Assembly: GCF_024649945.1 (NCBI RefSeq)
Contig: NZ_JANKMS010000012.1
Coordinates: forward strand, 62,001-126,000
DNA: 64,000 nucleotides
Origin: Flavobacterium panacis
GTDB lineage: Bacteria > Bacteroidota > Bacteroidia > Flavobacteriales > Flavobacteriaceae
Direction of reading: 5' to 3'
Part shown: one piece after another, positions 42,264 through 51,596 of the stretch
Layout: each line of letters begins with the position of its first letter
Numbering within the stretch: the stretch's first letter is position 1
Translations under genes and position numbers: made by a program
The notes under the pieces: generated by a model
What the model was told of the DNA's origin: nothing
Database searches by the model: none
Seen by the model: the letters and a program-made list of their open reading frames with translations, nothing else

Positions 42264-43877
42264 TCATAAATCGACAAAGTATTTTTGTTTTCCAAAATCG
42301 AATTCATAATACGTTAGATTAGGCCAAAGCGGTTTGATTAATCCTTTTTCCCAATTTTGTAAAGCCGTTTGCAATTCTTTGACTTTCTCCGGATTTTTTG
42401 CAGCTAAATCTGTGGTTTCCGATTTATCTTTTGCTAAATCATAAAGCCAGGTTTCATGCGTTTTTCCGCTAATAATCAGTTTCCAATCGCCGCTTCGAAT
42501 TGCTTTTGCATCGCCAGAACGCCAGTACAGATCTTTGTGAGCTTCTTTGTTGTTGTTTACAACATCAACTAAATTAACACCGTCATAAATTCTGTCTTTT
42601 GGTAATCCGGAATGCGTAACTGCTGCAATTGTACTGAAAATATCCAAGGTACTTACAGGTCTTTTGTAAACCGTATTCGGTTTGATTTTTCCTTTCCACG
42701 AAAGTGCAAAAGGAACATTGATTCCGCCTTCGAAATGAGAAAATTTACCGCCTTTTAAAGGAGCATTTGTGGTGGCAAAAGTATAATCGGCGCCACCATT
42801 ATCACTCGCAAAGAAAATCAGAGTATTGTCTTCCAAACCTTCTTTTTTGATTTTTGCACGAATTCTTCCAATCGCATCGTCAAGCGCGCTGATCATGGCA
42901 AAATAGACACGTTTGTTTTCATCTTTAACATTCGGAAAACGATCGTAGTATTTTTTTCTTACCTGAAATGGCGTATGCGGCGCATTAAACGGAACATATA
43001 ATAAAAATGGTTTCGTTTTATTTTTATCAATAAAAGCTTCCGCCTCTTCTGCAAACTTTTCAGTCAAATATTTCTTTTCATCAATAATCGTAGAATCTCT
43101 ACGAATTTGACCAATTCCGACACGGCCTTTACCCCAAATCATTTTGTCGGTAAAATCTTTATGATGGTGATTGATAATATCTGGATTATCATCTTCAGGA
43201 GCAAAAAGAGAAAATGCCTGATAAAATCCGTAATGATAATCGAAACCACGATCTAAAGGAAAAAATCCTTTATTATGTCCCAAATGCCATTTTCCAATAA
43301 TTGCCGTGCTGTATCCTTGTTTTTTGGCTAAATCTGCAAAGGTAATCTCAGACTGAGGCAAACCTTGAGTGGCAATCGAAGCATCATTTGGATAATTGAT
43401 TTTATCGTTTAATCTCCAATTATTCGTATTCATTACATATTTGAAAGCGTAATATTCGAGATTGTTTTTCGGATAACGATCTCCTGGTTGATATTCATGT
43501 CCGAAACGTTCCTGATATCTTCCTGTAATCAATCCTGCTCTGGAAGGCGAACAAATAGAAGAAGAAGCGTAACCTTCTGTAAAGGAAACACCTGAAGCCG
43601 CCAGAGAATCAATTTGCGGAGTAGGAGTCGATTTTCCGCCGTAGAGCGAAATATCATATTTCCCTAAATCGTCGGCTAGAAGAATGATGATATTCGGTTT
43701 TCTTTCCGTTGAAGTATCTTTTTGTGCTAAAAATGCTGTTTTACCTTCAACTAATTTTTCGTTTGGTTTAATTAAAGTTCCGTCGGTATTGATGGGCCAA
43801 AATAGAAATGCTGCCAGAAGGAGAAGCACTATTAAAATGGAAACAACAATTTTGGTTATTTTTTTATAGGTTGCCAT
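42264..43877 (-). CDS. Sulfatase, CxPSR type
   Basis: The 537-residue protein has an N-terminal membrane anchor or uncleaved signal (about 9-28) and the sulfatase signature CSPSRAGLITG, with the formylglycine-forming residue Cys109. The metal-binding LADDLG lies near the start of the catalytic domain, and conserved GKWHLGHN and FFASDNGG motifs follow. It hydrolyses sulfate esters in the periplasm; the organic leaving group is unknown. It is separated from the other two sulfatases by the rhodanese and hydroxylase genes, and a family A palindrome lies upstream. Confidence 0.93.
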   Translation of the reverse strand: MATYKKITKIVVSILIVLLLLAAFLFWPINTDGTLIKPNEKLVEGKTAFLAQKDTSTERKPNIIILLADDLGKYDISLYGGKSTPTPQIDSLAASGVSFTEGYASSSICSPSRAGLITGRYQERFGHEYQPGDRYPKNNLEYYAFKYVMNTNNWRLNDKINYPNDASIATQGLPQSEITFADLAKKQGYSTAIIGKWHLGHNKGFFPLDRGFDYHYGFYQAFSLFAPEDDNPDIINHHHKDFTDKMIWGKGRVGIGQIRRDSTIIDEKKYLTEKFAEEAEAFIDKNKTKPFLLYVPFNAPHTPFQVRKKYYDRFPNVKDENKRVYFAMISALDDAIGRIRAKIKKEGLEDNTLIFFASDNGGADYTFATTNAPLKGGKFSHFEGGINVPFALSWKGKIKPNTVYKRPVSTLDIFSTIAAVTHSGLPKDRIYDGVNLVDVVNNNKEAHKDLYWRSGDAKAIRSGDWKLIISGKTHETWLYDLAKDKSETTDLAAKNPEKVKELQTALQNWEKGLIKPLWPNLTYYEFDFGKQKYFVDL

Positions 43878-43936
43878 ATTTTGGTTTTGGTTTATTTTTG
43901 ATTATGACTTTATTTTTAGGTTTTTTTAGTCCAGCT

Positions 43937-44037
43937 TTGTCATTTCGAGGAACGAGAAATCAGACGCGTTTCTCCACAAAGATTGGCTTTCTGTGAGCAG
44001 AATTTCTAGTGCGATTTCTCGTTCCTCGAAATGACAA
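43937..44037. repeat. Palindromic intergenic element, family A variant
   Basis: A perfect 25-bp inverted repeat (43937-43961 with 44013-44037) starts TTGTCATTTCGAGGAACG and ends GAGAAATC in the left arm. It keeps the outer TGTCATTTCGA and inner GAGAAATC of copies at 1303 and 62151 but replaces CCGAAGG with GGAAC. The right interior CTAGTGCGATTTCTC also matches the 62.2-kb copy. The element fills the gap between the sulfatase and the rhodanese-thioredoxin gene. Confidence 0.93.
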
Positions 44038-44070
44038 ACAGGAAGTCTTTCAGATATTTGTAGAAAAAGA

Positions 44071-44784
44071 TTATTTCGAAGCTAAAGCCACATCAACATC
44101 ATTTTTTAAATCGCCTAAACCGTCTTTTTTGAATACGATTTTACCTTTTTGGTAAAAGATTAGAGTTGGAAAGACTTTTACATTTTTTAAATCGGCAATT
44201 ACCTGCGGACTTTCCTCTAGCTCAATTTCGATGATTTTTAGTTTTTCTCCGTATTGTGTTCGGAGAGATTCTAAAATGGGTTTTACGGTTTTACAAGTCG
44301 CACAATATTTTGAACCAATATCTACCAAAACGTATTCGTTTGAACTAATGATTTTTTTATATGCAGCTAATGATAATTTACTTTTTAAATTGCTGTAAAA
44401 TGGTTTTCCACCGCCAATCCAGTTCGCAATTCCGCCTTCGAGAATATATATTTCTGAAAAGCCTCTTTTAGATAATTCAGTAGATAAAAGACCACTTCTG
44501 TAAGCTGCTATTGAATAGATAAATACTGGTTTTTTGGGATCCAATTCTGCAACTCGTTTTTCAAAATCTTCTGACTTTGTATTGAAATTTACAGCACCTT
44601 CAATATGGTTTAGCGTAAATTCATCAGCACCTCTTGCGTCAATTATCTGCGGACTTTTTTGTGTTTTGATTTTTGAATAAAAAGCATCTAAAAGTACATT
44701 GGCACTTTGTCCTTGAGAAAAAACAACAATTGCCCATAAAAAGGCAATTGCTGTTAAACTGGTTTTTAAAATTTGATTTTTCAT
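44071..44784 (-). CDS. Secreted rhodanese-like plus thioredoxin-like fusion
   Basis: The start is set at MKNQILKTSLTAIAF because it yields a signal peptide and begins just after the upstream gene's stop region; a longer frame would run into the hydroxylase gene. Residues about 28-130 form a rhodanese domain in which the loop reads YSIAAYRSG, with Ser91 where the catalytic Cys should be. Residues about 138-237 form a thioredoxin domain with CATC (161-164) and cis-Pro206 (FPT). The rhodanese half is therefore probably a non-catalytic sulfur-chemistry or binding domain, while the thioredoxin half should be redox active in the periplasm. Confidence 0.9.
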   Translation of the reverse strand: MKNQILKTSLTAIAFLWAIVVFSQGQSANVLLDAFYSKIKTQKSPQIIDARGADEFTLNHIEGAVNFNTKSEDFEKRVAELDPKKPVFIYSIAAYRSGLLSTELSKRGFSEIYILEGGIANWIGGGKPFYSNLKSKLSLAAYKKIISSNEYVLVDIGSKYCATCKTVKPILESLRTQYGEKLKIIEIELEESPQVIADLKNVKVFPTLIFYQKGKIVFKKDGLGDLKNDVDVALASK

Positions 44785-44794
44785 TGTAGCTCGA

Positions 44795-45853
44795 TTAAAC
44801 TTGTTCCAAAACTGGAGCAGGAGTTTCTTCAACAACAATTTCTTTAGGTTTTGACGGAAAAGCCAATACACCTTCGGCAAGAGAACTTCCTTCTTTTTTA
44901 GATTTGAATATCGGCCAAAGAAATTGTGCGTACCATTCTTCTTGTTTGTATGATTTTGTTCCGAATGTTTTTGGATATTTTCGAGTGATTAATCCCGTTC
45001 CGAAAATGATATCCCAAATGAAGAACATATTTCCAAAGTTTCCTTTAAAATGTCCAACCCCGTCTCCGCTGGTATCGGCGTGGTGTGCCTGATGTGTTGC
45101 TGGAGTAGAAATCAATCTTTCTAAAACCCAAGCAATTGGATGAAGCACTTTGTATTTGTAGAAAGGTTTATCCCATGGAATGCTTGAGTGTGCTCCTAAA
45201 GTGATAAAACTTTTAATTACTAATACAAATAAAGCAGGCAATCCTAAACCTAAATACGTTAAAGTGGCTGTCAAATAAATTTGAGAAAAGAAAACGGTGT
45301 AAATAAAGTTTTGTCTCGAAGCCATCGCCATTCCCATGTATGGTGCAGAATGATGTGTTCTGTGAAAACGCCATAAAAACGGAACCTGATGGTGCAGTCT
45401 GTGGTACCAATATTGTGTTAAATCGTCGGCAATGGCAATTAGGAAAAAGCCTCCCCAAAATGGAACCCATGATAAAGCATTCGCTGCATTTGGTAATAAA
45501 TAGGGTAAAGCCGTTAAGCTGAAAAAAGCAATGATTGGAGGTAGAATTAATTTTGGTGCTAAGAAAGAAACAATATCAATTTTGCGTTCTTCGCCTGTCC
45601 ATTCGTCATCGTATAAACCTGCTGCAAATTCGATTATTCCTAGAACAATCATAAATACGATTAATCCCCAAGATCTAATGTTTGCAAAAACAGGTTGTAG
45701 AAATTGTAAAAATGAGGGTACTGTTAAATGTGATTCGCTTACAGAGCCGCCTCCAAGTTGAAAATAAAGGTATATTGCCAATACTGGCAGCGAATAAATA
45801 AAGAAACTTATAGTTAAGTCTCTTACTAATTTTTCTTTTTGAACTATTGCCAT
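44795..45853 (-). CDS. Fatty-acid hydroxylase / sterol desaturase family membrane protein
   Basis: The 352-residue protein has about five transmembrane helices (around 12-32, 60-80, 100-120, 130-148 and 190-218) and the three histidine boxes of the di-iron family: HRLHH (151-155), HRTHH (164-168) and HQAHH (254-258), with extra histidines such as His222. Members hydroxylate or desaturate membrane lipids. A lipid-modifying enzyme inside a sulfatase locus is unusual and suggests the sulfated substrate has an alkyl or steroid-like part, although that is inference. It is 10 bases from the next gene, so co-transcription is likely. Confidence 0.93.
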   Translation of the reverse strand: MAIVQKEKLVRDLTISFFIYSLPVLAIYLYFQLGGGSVSESHLTVPSFLQFLQPVFANIRSWGLIVFMIVLGIIEFAAGLYDDEWTGEERKIDIVSFLAPKLILPPIIAFFSLTALPYLLPNAANALSWVPFWGGFFLIAIADDLTQYWYHRLHHQVPFLWRFHRTHHSAPYMGMAMASRQNFIYTVFFSQIYLTATLTYLGLGLPALFVLVIKSFITLGAHSSIPWDKPFYKYKVLHPIAWVLERLISTPATHQAHHADTSGDGVGHFKGNFGNMFFIWDIIFGTGLITRKYPKTFGTKSYKQEEWYAQFLWPIFKSKKEGSSLAEGVLAFPSKPKEIVVEETPAPVLEQV

Positions 45854-45859
45854 GATTTC

Positions 45860-45979
45860 TTATTTTAAAAATTGATTAATAATGGTTAAACCTCCAGCCA
45901 AAATGGCCAATGGTACTAAAAACAAGATTATTCCAACGACAATCTTTTTTCCTATAATTTCATAATCTATTCGTTTCAT
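45860..45979 (-). CDS. 39-residue single-helix membrane protein
   Basis: A short minus-strand frame begins ATG at 45979, and its product opens MKRIDYEIIGKKIV, followed by a hydrophobic helix (about residues 13-35) and a short polar end. The positive-then-hydrophobic pattern, the position only 6 bases upstream of the hydroxylase gene and the fit in an otherwise empty gap support a real gene. It is below usual gene-caller length limits. Its function is unknown; a regulator or subunit of the hydroxylase is possible. Confidence 0.7.
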   Translation of the reverse strand: MKRIDYEIIGKKIVVGIILFLVPLAILAGGLTIINQFLK

Positions 45980-46066
45980 ATTGTTCGTTTTAAGTTAATA
46001 TTAAAGATTTAATTCTGTAGATTTAGTCGAATTTTAAAATGTATTTTTTCTTAAATGGAAGAAAGT

Positions 46067-47989
46067 TTACTGATTCTTCTTGTGAATGCGCTGTCTCAAA
46101 ACGTCTTGCCAATCAATTAACGGATAGAGATTGTTTTTCTTTGCCTGATTGTCAAATTCTGCCTGAAGTTCTTTTAGTTTTTCAGGATATTTTTTAGCCA
46201 AATCAACTCTTTCGTTAAAATCGGTATTGAGGTTATACAATTCCCAAACATCATTGTCAAAATTACTTGGTTCGTCTTTTTTAGATAAAGCATCATTTTG
46301 AGTAATGTCAATATAATCTGGATGATGAGGTGCCGAAGCTTTCCAGCCGTCTTTGTATAAAGATCTTGAACCGAAAATATAATAATGCTGAATTTTATGT
46401 CTAGAAGGCGCTTTTGCATCAGCGTAAGAATACGCCAAAGAAGTTCCCTGAATAGAATCTTGTGCAATTCCTCTGATGGTTTCTGGTGCTTTGATTCCGA
46501 CAGTTTCTAAAGTAGTTGGCAAAATGTCAATTACGTGTCCGTATTGCGTACGAATTCCAGGTGTTTTAATTCCTTTTGGATAATAAACAATCAGCGGATT
46601 TCTAGTTCCTCCTTCAGAATGTGCATCTTGTTTTAGATTTCTAAACGGAGTATTGGCCGCCAATGCCCAGCCGTGCGGATAATTTTCTTTGGTTGCAGCT
46701 GGAGTTCCTAATAAAGCTGTTTTAGCTAAATTAGATTTCAAAGATTCCTCTTTAATTTTAGGATCAGAAAGCTTTCTGAAAGTTTCGTCCACCAATCCAA
46801 TTGAAGTTCCTTCTTTACTCGCTCCGTTATCTCCTAAAATAACATAGAAAATAGTATTGTCTAACTGATTAATTGATTTCAGATGATCTACAATTCGGCT
46901 TACTTCGTAATCGGTATATTCTAAATATCCGGCATATATTTCCATAAACTGAGCGTATAGTTTTTTCTCCTCTGCAGATAATGTATTCCAAGCAGGAACA
47001 TAAGAATCACGAACTGGCAGTTTAGCGTCAGAAGGAATCAATCCTAATTTTTTCTGATTGGTAATTACTTTATCTCTGTAAGCATCCCAGCCATCGTCAA
47101 ATTTACCTTTGTATTTATCGCTCCATTGTTTTTCTACCTGATGCGGAGAGTGAGTTGCTCCCGGCGCATAGTATAAAAAGAAAGGTTTGTTTGGAGCGGC
47201 ATGTTTCTGACGGTCGATGTACGTAATCGCTTTATCTGTAATTAATTCGCTTAAATGTTTTCCTTTCAAATCAGTTGTAAACTCATTTTTAGATTTGTCT
47301 TTTTCGGCTCCGTTTAATTTCGTACTTCCATTTAACCACGTTTGATCTTCTACTAAATCAGGATTGTACTGATCGGTTTGAGAACCCAAAAATCCGTAAA
47401 AATGCTCGAAACCTTTTCCAGTTGGCCATCTGTCAAACGGACCGGCATCTGTGGCGTCTTCATCTGGCGTAACACCATATTTTCCAACTGCGAAAGTATT
47501 GTAACCGTTATCACGTAAAATTTCTGCAATCGTTCCTGCCGAAGAAGGAAGTCTTCCATCCCAACCAGGAAAACCTGCAGACATAGAAGTATGCGAAAAT
47601 CCACCCACATGAACGGCATGTGAATTACGTCCTGTTAATAAAGCCGAACGTGTTGGCGCACAAATCGCTGTGGTGTGAAAGTTGGTGTAACGCAAACCGT
47701 TATTCGCCAGTTTTTCAAAAGTTGGTGTATTAATTAAACCACCAAAAGCGCTTGTTGCTCCAAAACCGACATCATCTAATAAAATCCAAACTACATTTGG
47801 TGCACCTTCTGGCGCTTTTACAGGTTCGATCCAATATTCTTTAGAATCGGCTAAGGTTTTTCCGATAACGCCTTTATAATTTGGATCTGGTTTTGATTGC
47901 CCAAAACCGAATTGAGCAACAAGTAAAGCAGTAACCAAAAGCCCTTTTTGAGGACTTTTGATAGTGCTGTTATATTTTAAATTTTTCAT
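46067..47989 (-). CDS. Arylsulfatase, CxPTR type
   Basis: The 640-residue protein has a signal peptide (ending FGFGQ) and the arylsulfatase signature with formylglycine precursor Cys110 in AICAPTRSALLTGR. It also has the metal motif LLDDVGFGATSAFGG and the late GDNGASKEGTS. It is a close paralogue of the next gene (638 residues, same motif order), consistent with tandem duplication. The family includes type I sulfatases related to PAS that act on aryl and alkyl sulfates. It lies in the SusCD-sulfatase locus, 10 bases after its paralogue. Confidence 0.95.
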   Translation of the reverse strand: MKNLKYNSTIKSPQKGLLVTALLVAQFGFGQSKPDPNYKGVIGKTLADSKEYWIEPVKAPEGAPNVVWILLDDVGFGATSAFGGLINTPTFEKLANNGLRYTNFHTTAICAPTRSALLTGRNSHAVHVGGFSHTSMSAGFPGWDGRLPSSAGTIAEILRDNGYNTFAVGKYGVTPDEDATDAGPFDRWPTGKGFEHFYGFLGSQTDQYNPDLVEDQTWLNGSTKLNGAEKDKSKNEFTTDLKGKHLSELITDKAITYIDRQKHAAPNKPFFLYYAPGATHSPHQVEKQWSDKYKGKFDDGWDAYRDKVITNQKKLGLIPSDAKLPVRDSYVPAWNTLSAEEKKLYAQFMEIYAGYLEYTDYEVSRIVDHLKSINQLDNTIFYVILGDNGASKEGTSIGLVDETFRKLSDPKIKEESLKSNLAKTALLGTPAATKENYPHGWALAANTPFRNLKQDAHSEGGTRNPLIVYYPKGIKTPGIRTQYGHVIDILPTTLETVGIKAPETIRGIAQDSIQGTSLAYSYADAKAPSRHKIQHYYIFGSRSLYKDGWKASAPHHPDYIDITQNDALSKKDEPSNFDNDVWELYNLNTDFNERVDLAKKYPEKLKELQAEFDNQAKKNNLYPLIDWQDVLRQRIHKKNQ

Positions 47990-47999
47990 TGAATACTAA

Positions 48000-49916
48000 T
48001 TAGTTATTTGTTCCTCCAGGTTTTGTAGCCTGTTTGATTAAATCTGAAACTGTTTTTCCTTTGTCAGCTCCAGTGTTGTGAATTCTTCTGTTGTAAACAT
48101 CCTGCCAGTCAATCAACGGATAAACGTTGTTTTCTTTTGCTTGTTCATCAAACAATTTTTGAAGTTCGGCTAGTTTCTCAGGATACTTTTTTGCCAAATT
48201 GTTGCGTTCGTTGAAGTCTTCGTTTAGGTTGTATAATTCCCAAACATCAGTATCAAAATTACTTGCTGCTGGTTTTTCATTATTTCCTAAAGATTTTTTC
48301 ACTGCGAATGAATCTGGTAAATGTGCTGCCGAAGCTTTCCATCCGTCTTTATAAATCGCTCTATTTCCGAAAATGTAGTAATACTGTACTTTATGTAAAG
48401 ATTCTGCTTTCGGATTATCGATTGAAGCTTTGAAAGTTGAACCTTGAATAATATCTTGTTTGATGTTTTTGATATATTCTGGAGCTTTAATTCCGGCAAT
48501 ATCCAAAGTGGTTGGCAAAATATCGGTTACGTGGCTATATTGATTTCTGATGCCGCCTTTGTCTTTAATTCCGTTTGGATAAAATACAATCAATGGGTTA
48601 CGAGTTCCACCTTCTGAATGTGCGTCTTGTTTCCAGTTTTTGAAAGGAGCATTGGTTGCCTGAGCCCATCCTAGAGGATAATTGGTGTTTAAACCTTTTG
48701 CAGTTCCGATTTCTCCAATATTATTCAAATTGCTTTGGAAGTTCTCTTCATCCGTTTTTCCTTGAGAGAATAAACTTTGGCTAATTGTTCCTTGTAAAGT
48801 TCCTTCTTTACTTGCTCCATTATCACCAATGGCAACAAAAATCAAAGTATTATCAAGTTGTCCGCTTTGTTTTAAATAATCGACAACTCTTCCAATTTCA
48901 TAATCAGTATACGTCAAGAATCCAGCGTAAACTTCCATGAATCTTGCGTAAACTTTCTTTTGATCTGGAGATAATTTTTTCCATTCTGTAATTAAAGCGT
49001 TACGTTCTGGTAAAACGGCATTTGCAGGAATTACACCCAATTTCTTTTGGTTTGCTAATACTTTTTCGCGGTAAACATCCCAACCTTCGTCAAATTTGCC
49101 TTTGTAAGGTTCTACCCATTTTTCAGCAACCTGATGAGGTGCGTGAACTGCTCCAGGCGCATAATACAAGAAAAATGGTTTTCCAGGCGCCGCTTTTTGT
49201 TGTTTTTGAATATAACTGATGGCTTTGTCTGTAATCAATTCATTCAAATGGCGGCCATCAGGTTTAATATGAGTTTGATCTTCCACCAAATCAGGATTGT
49301 ACTGATCGGTTTGAGAACCTAAGAATCCGTAGAAATGATCGAAACCTTTTCCGGTCGGCCATCTGTCAAACGGACCTGCATCTGTTGCGTCTTCATCTGG
49401 CGTAACACCATATTTTCCAACGGCAAAAGTGTTGTAACCGTTTTCACGTAAGATCTCTGCAATTGTTCCTTTGTCAGAAGGAATTCTTCCGTCCCAACCT
49501 GGAAAACCTGCCGATAAAATAGTATGTGAAAATCCACTAACATGCACTCTTCCCGAATTTCTTCCTGTCAACAAAGCGGCACGGGTAGGAGCACAAATCG
49601 CTGTTGTATGAAAGTTGGTATAACGTAAACCGTTGTTGGCCAAATTATCAAAAGTTGGTGTGTTGATCAATCCTCCAAAAGCACTTGCAGCTCCAAATCC
49701 AACGTCATCTAGCAAAATCCAAACTACATTCGGAGCACCTTTTGGGGCTGTTACTGGATCTGGCCAATATTCTTTAGAATCGGCCAACGTTTTTCCAATT
49801 GTTCCTTTAAATTCTGTTTTTTCCTGCGCTATTCCCAATTGAGCAATTAAGAAAGCGGTAATCAAAAGTCCTTTTTTCGGACTTTTGACTGCAATGCTAT
49901 TTTTTAAATTTTTCAT
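48000..49916 (-). CDS. Arylsulfatase, CxPTR type (paralogue)
   Basis: The 638-residue protein opens MKNLKNSIAVKSPKKGLLIT and carries Cys108 in AICAPTRAALLTGR, with LLDDVGFGAASAFGG and GDNGASKEGT at equivalent places to the neighbour. A stretch of about 20 residues in the neighbour (TWLNGSTKLNGAEKDKSKNE region) is absent here, and the C-terminus is about 15 residues longer (ADKGKTVSDLIKQATK). The two genes are adjacent and very similar, so they likely arose by duplication with some divergence in substrate choice. Confidence 0.95.
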   Translation of the reverse strand: MKNLKNSIAVKSPKKGLLITAFLIAQLGIAQEKTEFKGTIGKTLADSKEYWPDPVTAPKGAPNVVWILLDDVGFGAASAFGGLINTPTFDNLANNGLRYTNFHTTAICAPTRAALLTGRNSGRVHVSGFSHTILSAGFPGWDGRIPSDKGTIAEILRENGYNTFAVGKYGVTPDEDATDAGPFDRWPTGKGFDHFYGFLGSQTDQYNPDLVEDQTHIKPDGRHLNELITDKAISYIQKQQKAAPGKPFFLYYAPGAVHAPHQVAEKWVEPYKGKFDEGWDVYREKVLANQKKLGVIPANAVLPERNALITEWKKLSPDQKKVYARFMEVYAGFLTYTDYEIGRVVDYLKQSGQLDNTLIFVAIGDNGASKEGTLQGTISQSLFSQGKTDEENFQSNLNNIGEIGTAKGLNTNYPLGWAQATNAPFKNWKQDAHSEGGTRNPLIVFYPNGIKDKGGIRNQYSHVTDILPTTLDIAGIKAPEYIKNIKQDIIQGSTFKASIDNPKAESLHKVQYYYIFGNRAIYKDGWKASAAHLPDSFAVKKSLGNNEKPAASNFDTDVWELYNLNEDFNERNNLAKKYPEKLAELQKLFDEQAKENNVYPLIDWQDVYNRRIHNTGADKGKTVSDLIKQATKPGGTNN

Positions 49917-49960
49917 TGTTGTATAGTTTTTTAGTTATATGGCTTTTTTAATAGTTTTTC

Positions 49961-50100
49961 TAAACACATAGAATCATAGACATTGTTTGTTGTAAAGGCG
50001 TTTCACTAGTTTCAATTCACATAGCAACTATGTGTGGAGAAACGAGTTTCTCTTTTACTTCCTTTATTAATAATTTAAAATCTATGTTTCTATGTGTTTA
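49961..50100. repeat. Palindromic intergenic element with nested hairpin
   Basis: TAAACACATAGAATCATAGA (49961-49980) pairs with TCTATGTTTCTATGTGTTTA (50081-50100) at 19 of 20 positions. A short hairpin CACATAG/CTATGTG (50018-50024 with 50028-50034) and a CGTTTC/GAAACG pair lie inside. The element fills the gap between SusD and the paralogous sulfatase. Confidence 0.92.
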
Positions 50101-50105
50101 AAATT

Positions 50106-51578
50106 TTAGTATCCAGGATTCTGTGGTAATCCATCAGGATTGATATTTCTTTCACTTTGTGGAATCGGATACAGATTATTTCTTTCCGAAACAGAGTTTT
50201 TAGCGGTTACTTTTTTTACTTCGGTAACTAGAGTTCCCCATCTCACCAAATCAAACCATCTTTGTCCTTCCTGAACAAATTCTTTTTTACGTTCTTCCTG
50301 AATTGCCGCTCTAAAAGTGGTCTGATTCAACGCTACTAAATCAACGGTTACGTCTGGTGTTGTAATTGCTTTTCCGAAAGCTCTTCTTCTAACCTGATTG
50401 ATCAATTCGTAAGCTTCTGCCGTTGGACCGCTTTGTTCATTGATCGCTTCCGCTAAAGACAAAAGAATGTCTGCATAACGAATCACAGGAAAGTTAATCG
50501 CTACGTTTGAAGGCGTTGCCAGATTTGTTAAATCCAAGTATTTTTTAAAGATTGGTTTCGGAAAAGTATAAAGCGTTCCCGTTGTCGGATTAAGCAATTG
50601 TTTCGCATAACTCACATCTCTTCTTTTATCTCCAGCTGCATAAATGTCATAGAATAAAGCAACATCTGAGATAATATCGGCTGGTTCAGTAGCTGTAAAT
50701 CCGGTGAAAGATGTAGCTTGGAAAGTACTTCCGCTAGAACCATTTCCAGCTTGATTGGGTTCAAACTGAACAGAGAAAATATGCTCTTTTCCGTTCTTTT
50801 TGGTTTTAGTGAAAATGTCTTGAAAATCTTCAAACAAAGCATATCCATAACCACCATTGATTACTTCTCTGGCTTTTAAAATAGTGTTAGGCCAATCTTT
50901 TCTAGTGATATATACTTTAGCCAAAATCGCTTTTGCAGCTCCAGAAGTCGCGCGTCCAGCATCTGCAGCGCTATAAGTTGCAGGTAAACTTTCAGCATCT
51001 GTTAAATCTTTAATAATCTGAGCGTAAACTTCATCAACTGTAGCGCGGTTGGTTTTTAAATCTCCCAATTTGATAGAAGTCGCTTCGTGTAAAACAATTG
51101 GAACACCACCCCAAAGTCGAACTGCTTGGAAATACAGTAAACCTCTAATGAATTTAGCTTCGTTAATTAATCTTGTTTTGATAACCTCAGAACCCGAAAC
51201 TTTCGGAATATTATCTATAGAAACATTTGCTCTATTGATTCCCGCATAAATTTGTCTCCAAGCCACCTGAACACGATCTGAAGTGGCGTCATGAGTCAAA
51301 CTACTCAAAGCCCTAACTTGTGGATTCGTAGCAGAAACTCCCGCTGCAGCATAATCAGAAGCCATATCTGTTAAGAAATAAAGGTTTCTTCCAAACAAAC
51401 TCTGTTCGCCTGGATCAAGACTTAATGAAGCGTAGACAGCAGTTACACTTGCAACAGCATCATCTTGTGTTATAAAATAATTGTCTTCGGTTACAAAAGA
51501 GGCTGGTGTTACCTCAAGCTCCGTGCACGATACCAATAAACCGGCACTTAAAAGGAATGTTATAAGGATCTTTTTCAT
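50106..51578 (-). CDS. SusD/RagB-family outer-membrane lipoprotein
   Basis: The 490-residue protein has a lipoprotein signal with Cys18 (LLVSC), the SusD N-terminal pattern (EDNYFITQDDAVASVTAVYA) and helical repeats (RLINEAKFIRGLLYFQAVRL). The terminal segment reads QEERKKEFVQEGQRWFDLVRW and IPQSERNINPDGLPQNPGY. It partners the SusC gene 18 bases upstream and recognises the substrate at the cell surface. It is followed by sulfatases, which implies that a sulfated ligand is imported. Confidence 0.95.
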   Translation of the reverse strand: MKKILITFLLSAGLLVSCTELEVTPASFVTEDNYFITQDDAVASVTAVYASLSLDPGEQSLFGRNLYFLTDMASDYAAAGVSATNPQVRALSSLTHDATSDRVQVAWRQIYAGINRANVSIDNIPKVSGSEVIKTRLINEAKFIRGLLYFQAVRLWGGVPIVLHEATSIKLGDLKTNRATVDEVYAQIIKDLTDAESLPATYSAADAGRATSGAAKAILAKVYITRKDWPNTILKAREVINGGYGYALFEDFQDIFTKTKKNGKEHIFSVQFEPNQAGNGSSGSTFQATSFTGFTATEPADIISDVALFYDIYAAGDKRRDVSYAKQLLNPTTGTLYTFPKPIFKKYLDLTNLATPSNVAINFPVIRYADILLSLAEAINEQSGPTAEAYELINQVRRRAFGKAITTPDVTVDLVALNQTTFRAAIQEERKKEFVQEGQRWFDLVRWGTLVTEVKKVTAKNSVSERNNLYPIPQSERNINPDGLPQNPGY

Positions 51579-51596
51579 TTTGATATATTTTTTTAC

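Noticed and set aside
43808-43996. Plus-strand frame over the sulfatase start and family A variant
   Set aside because: It overlaps the sulfatase N-terminal region and the palindrome and shows no family resemblance.
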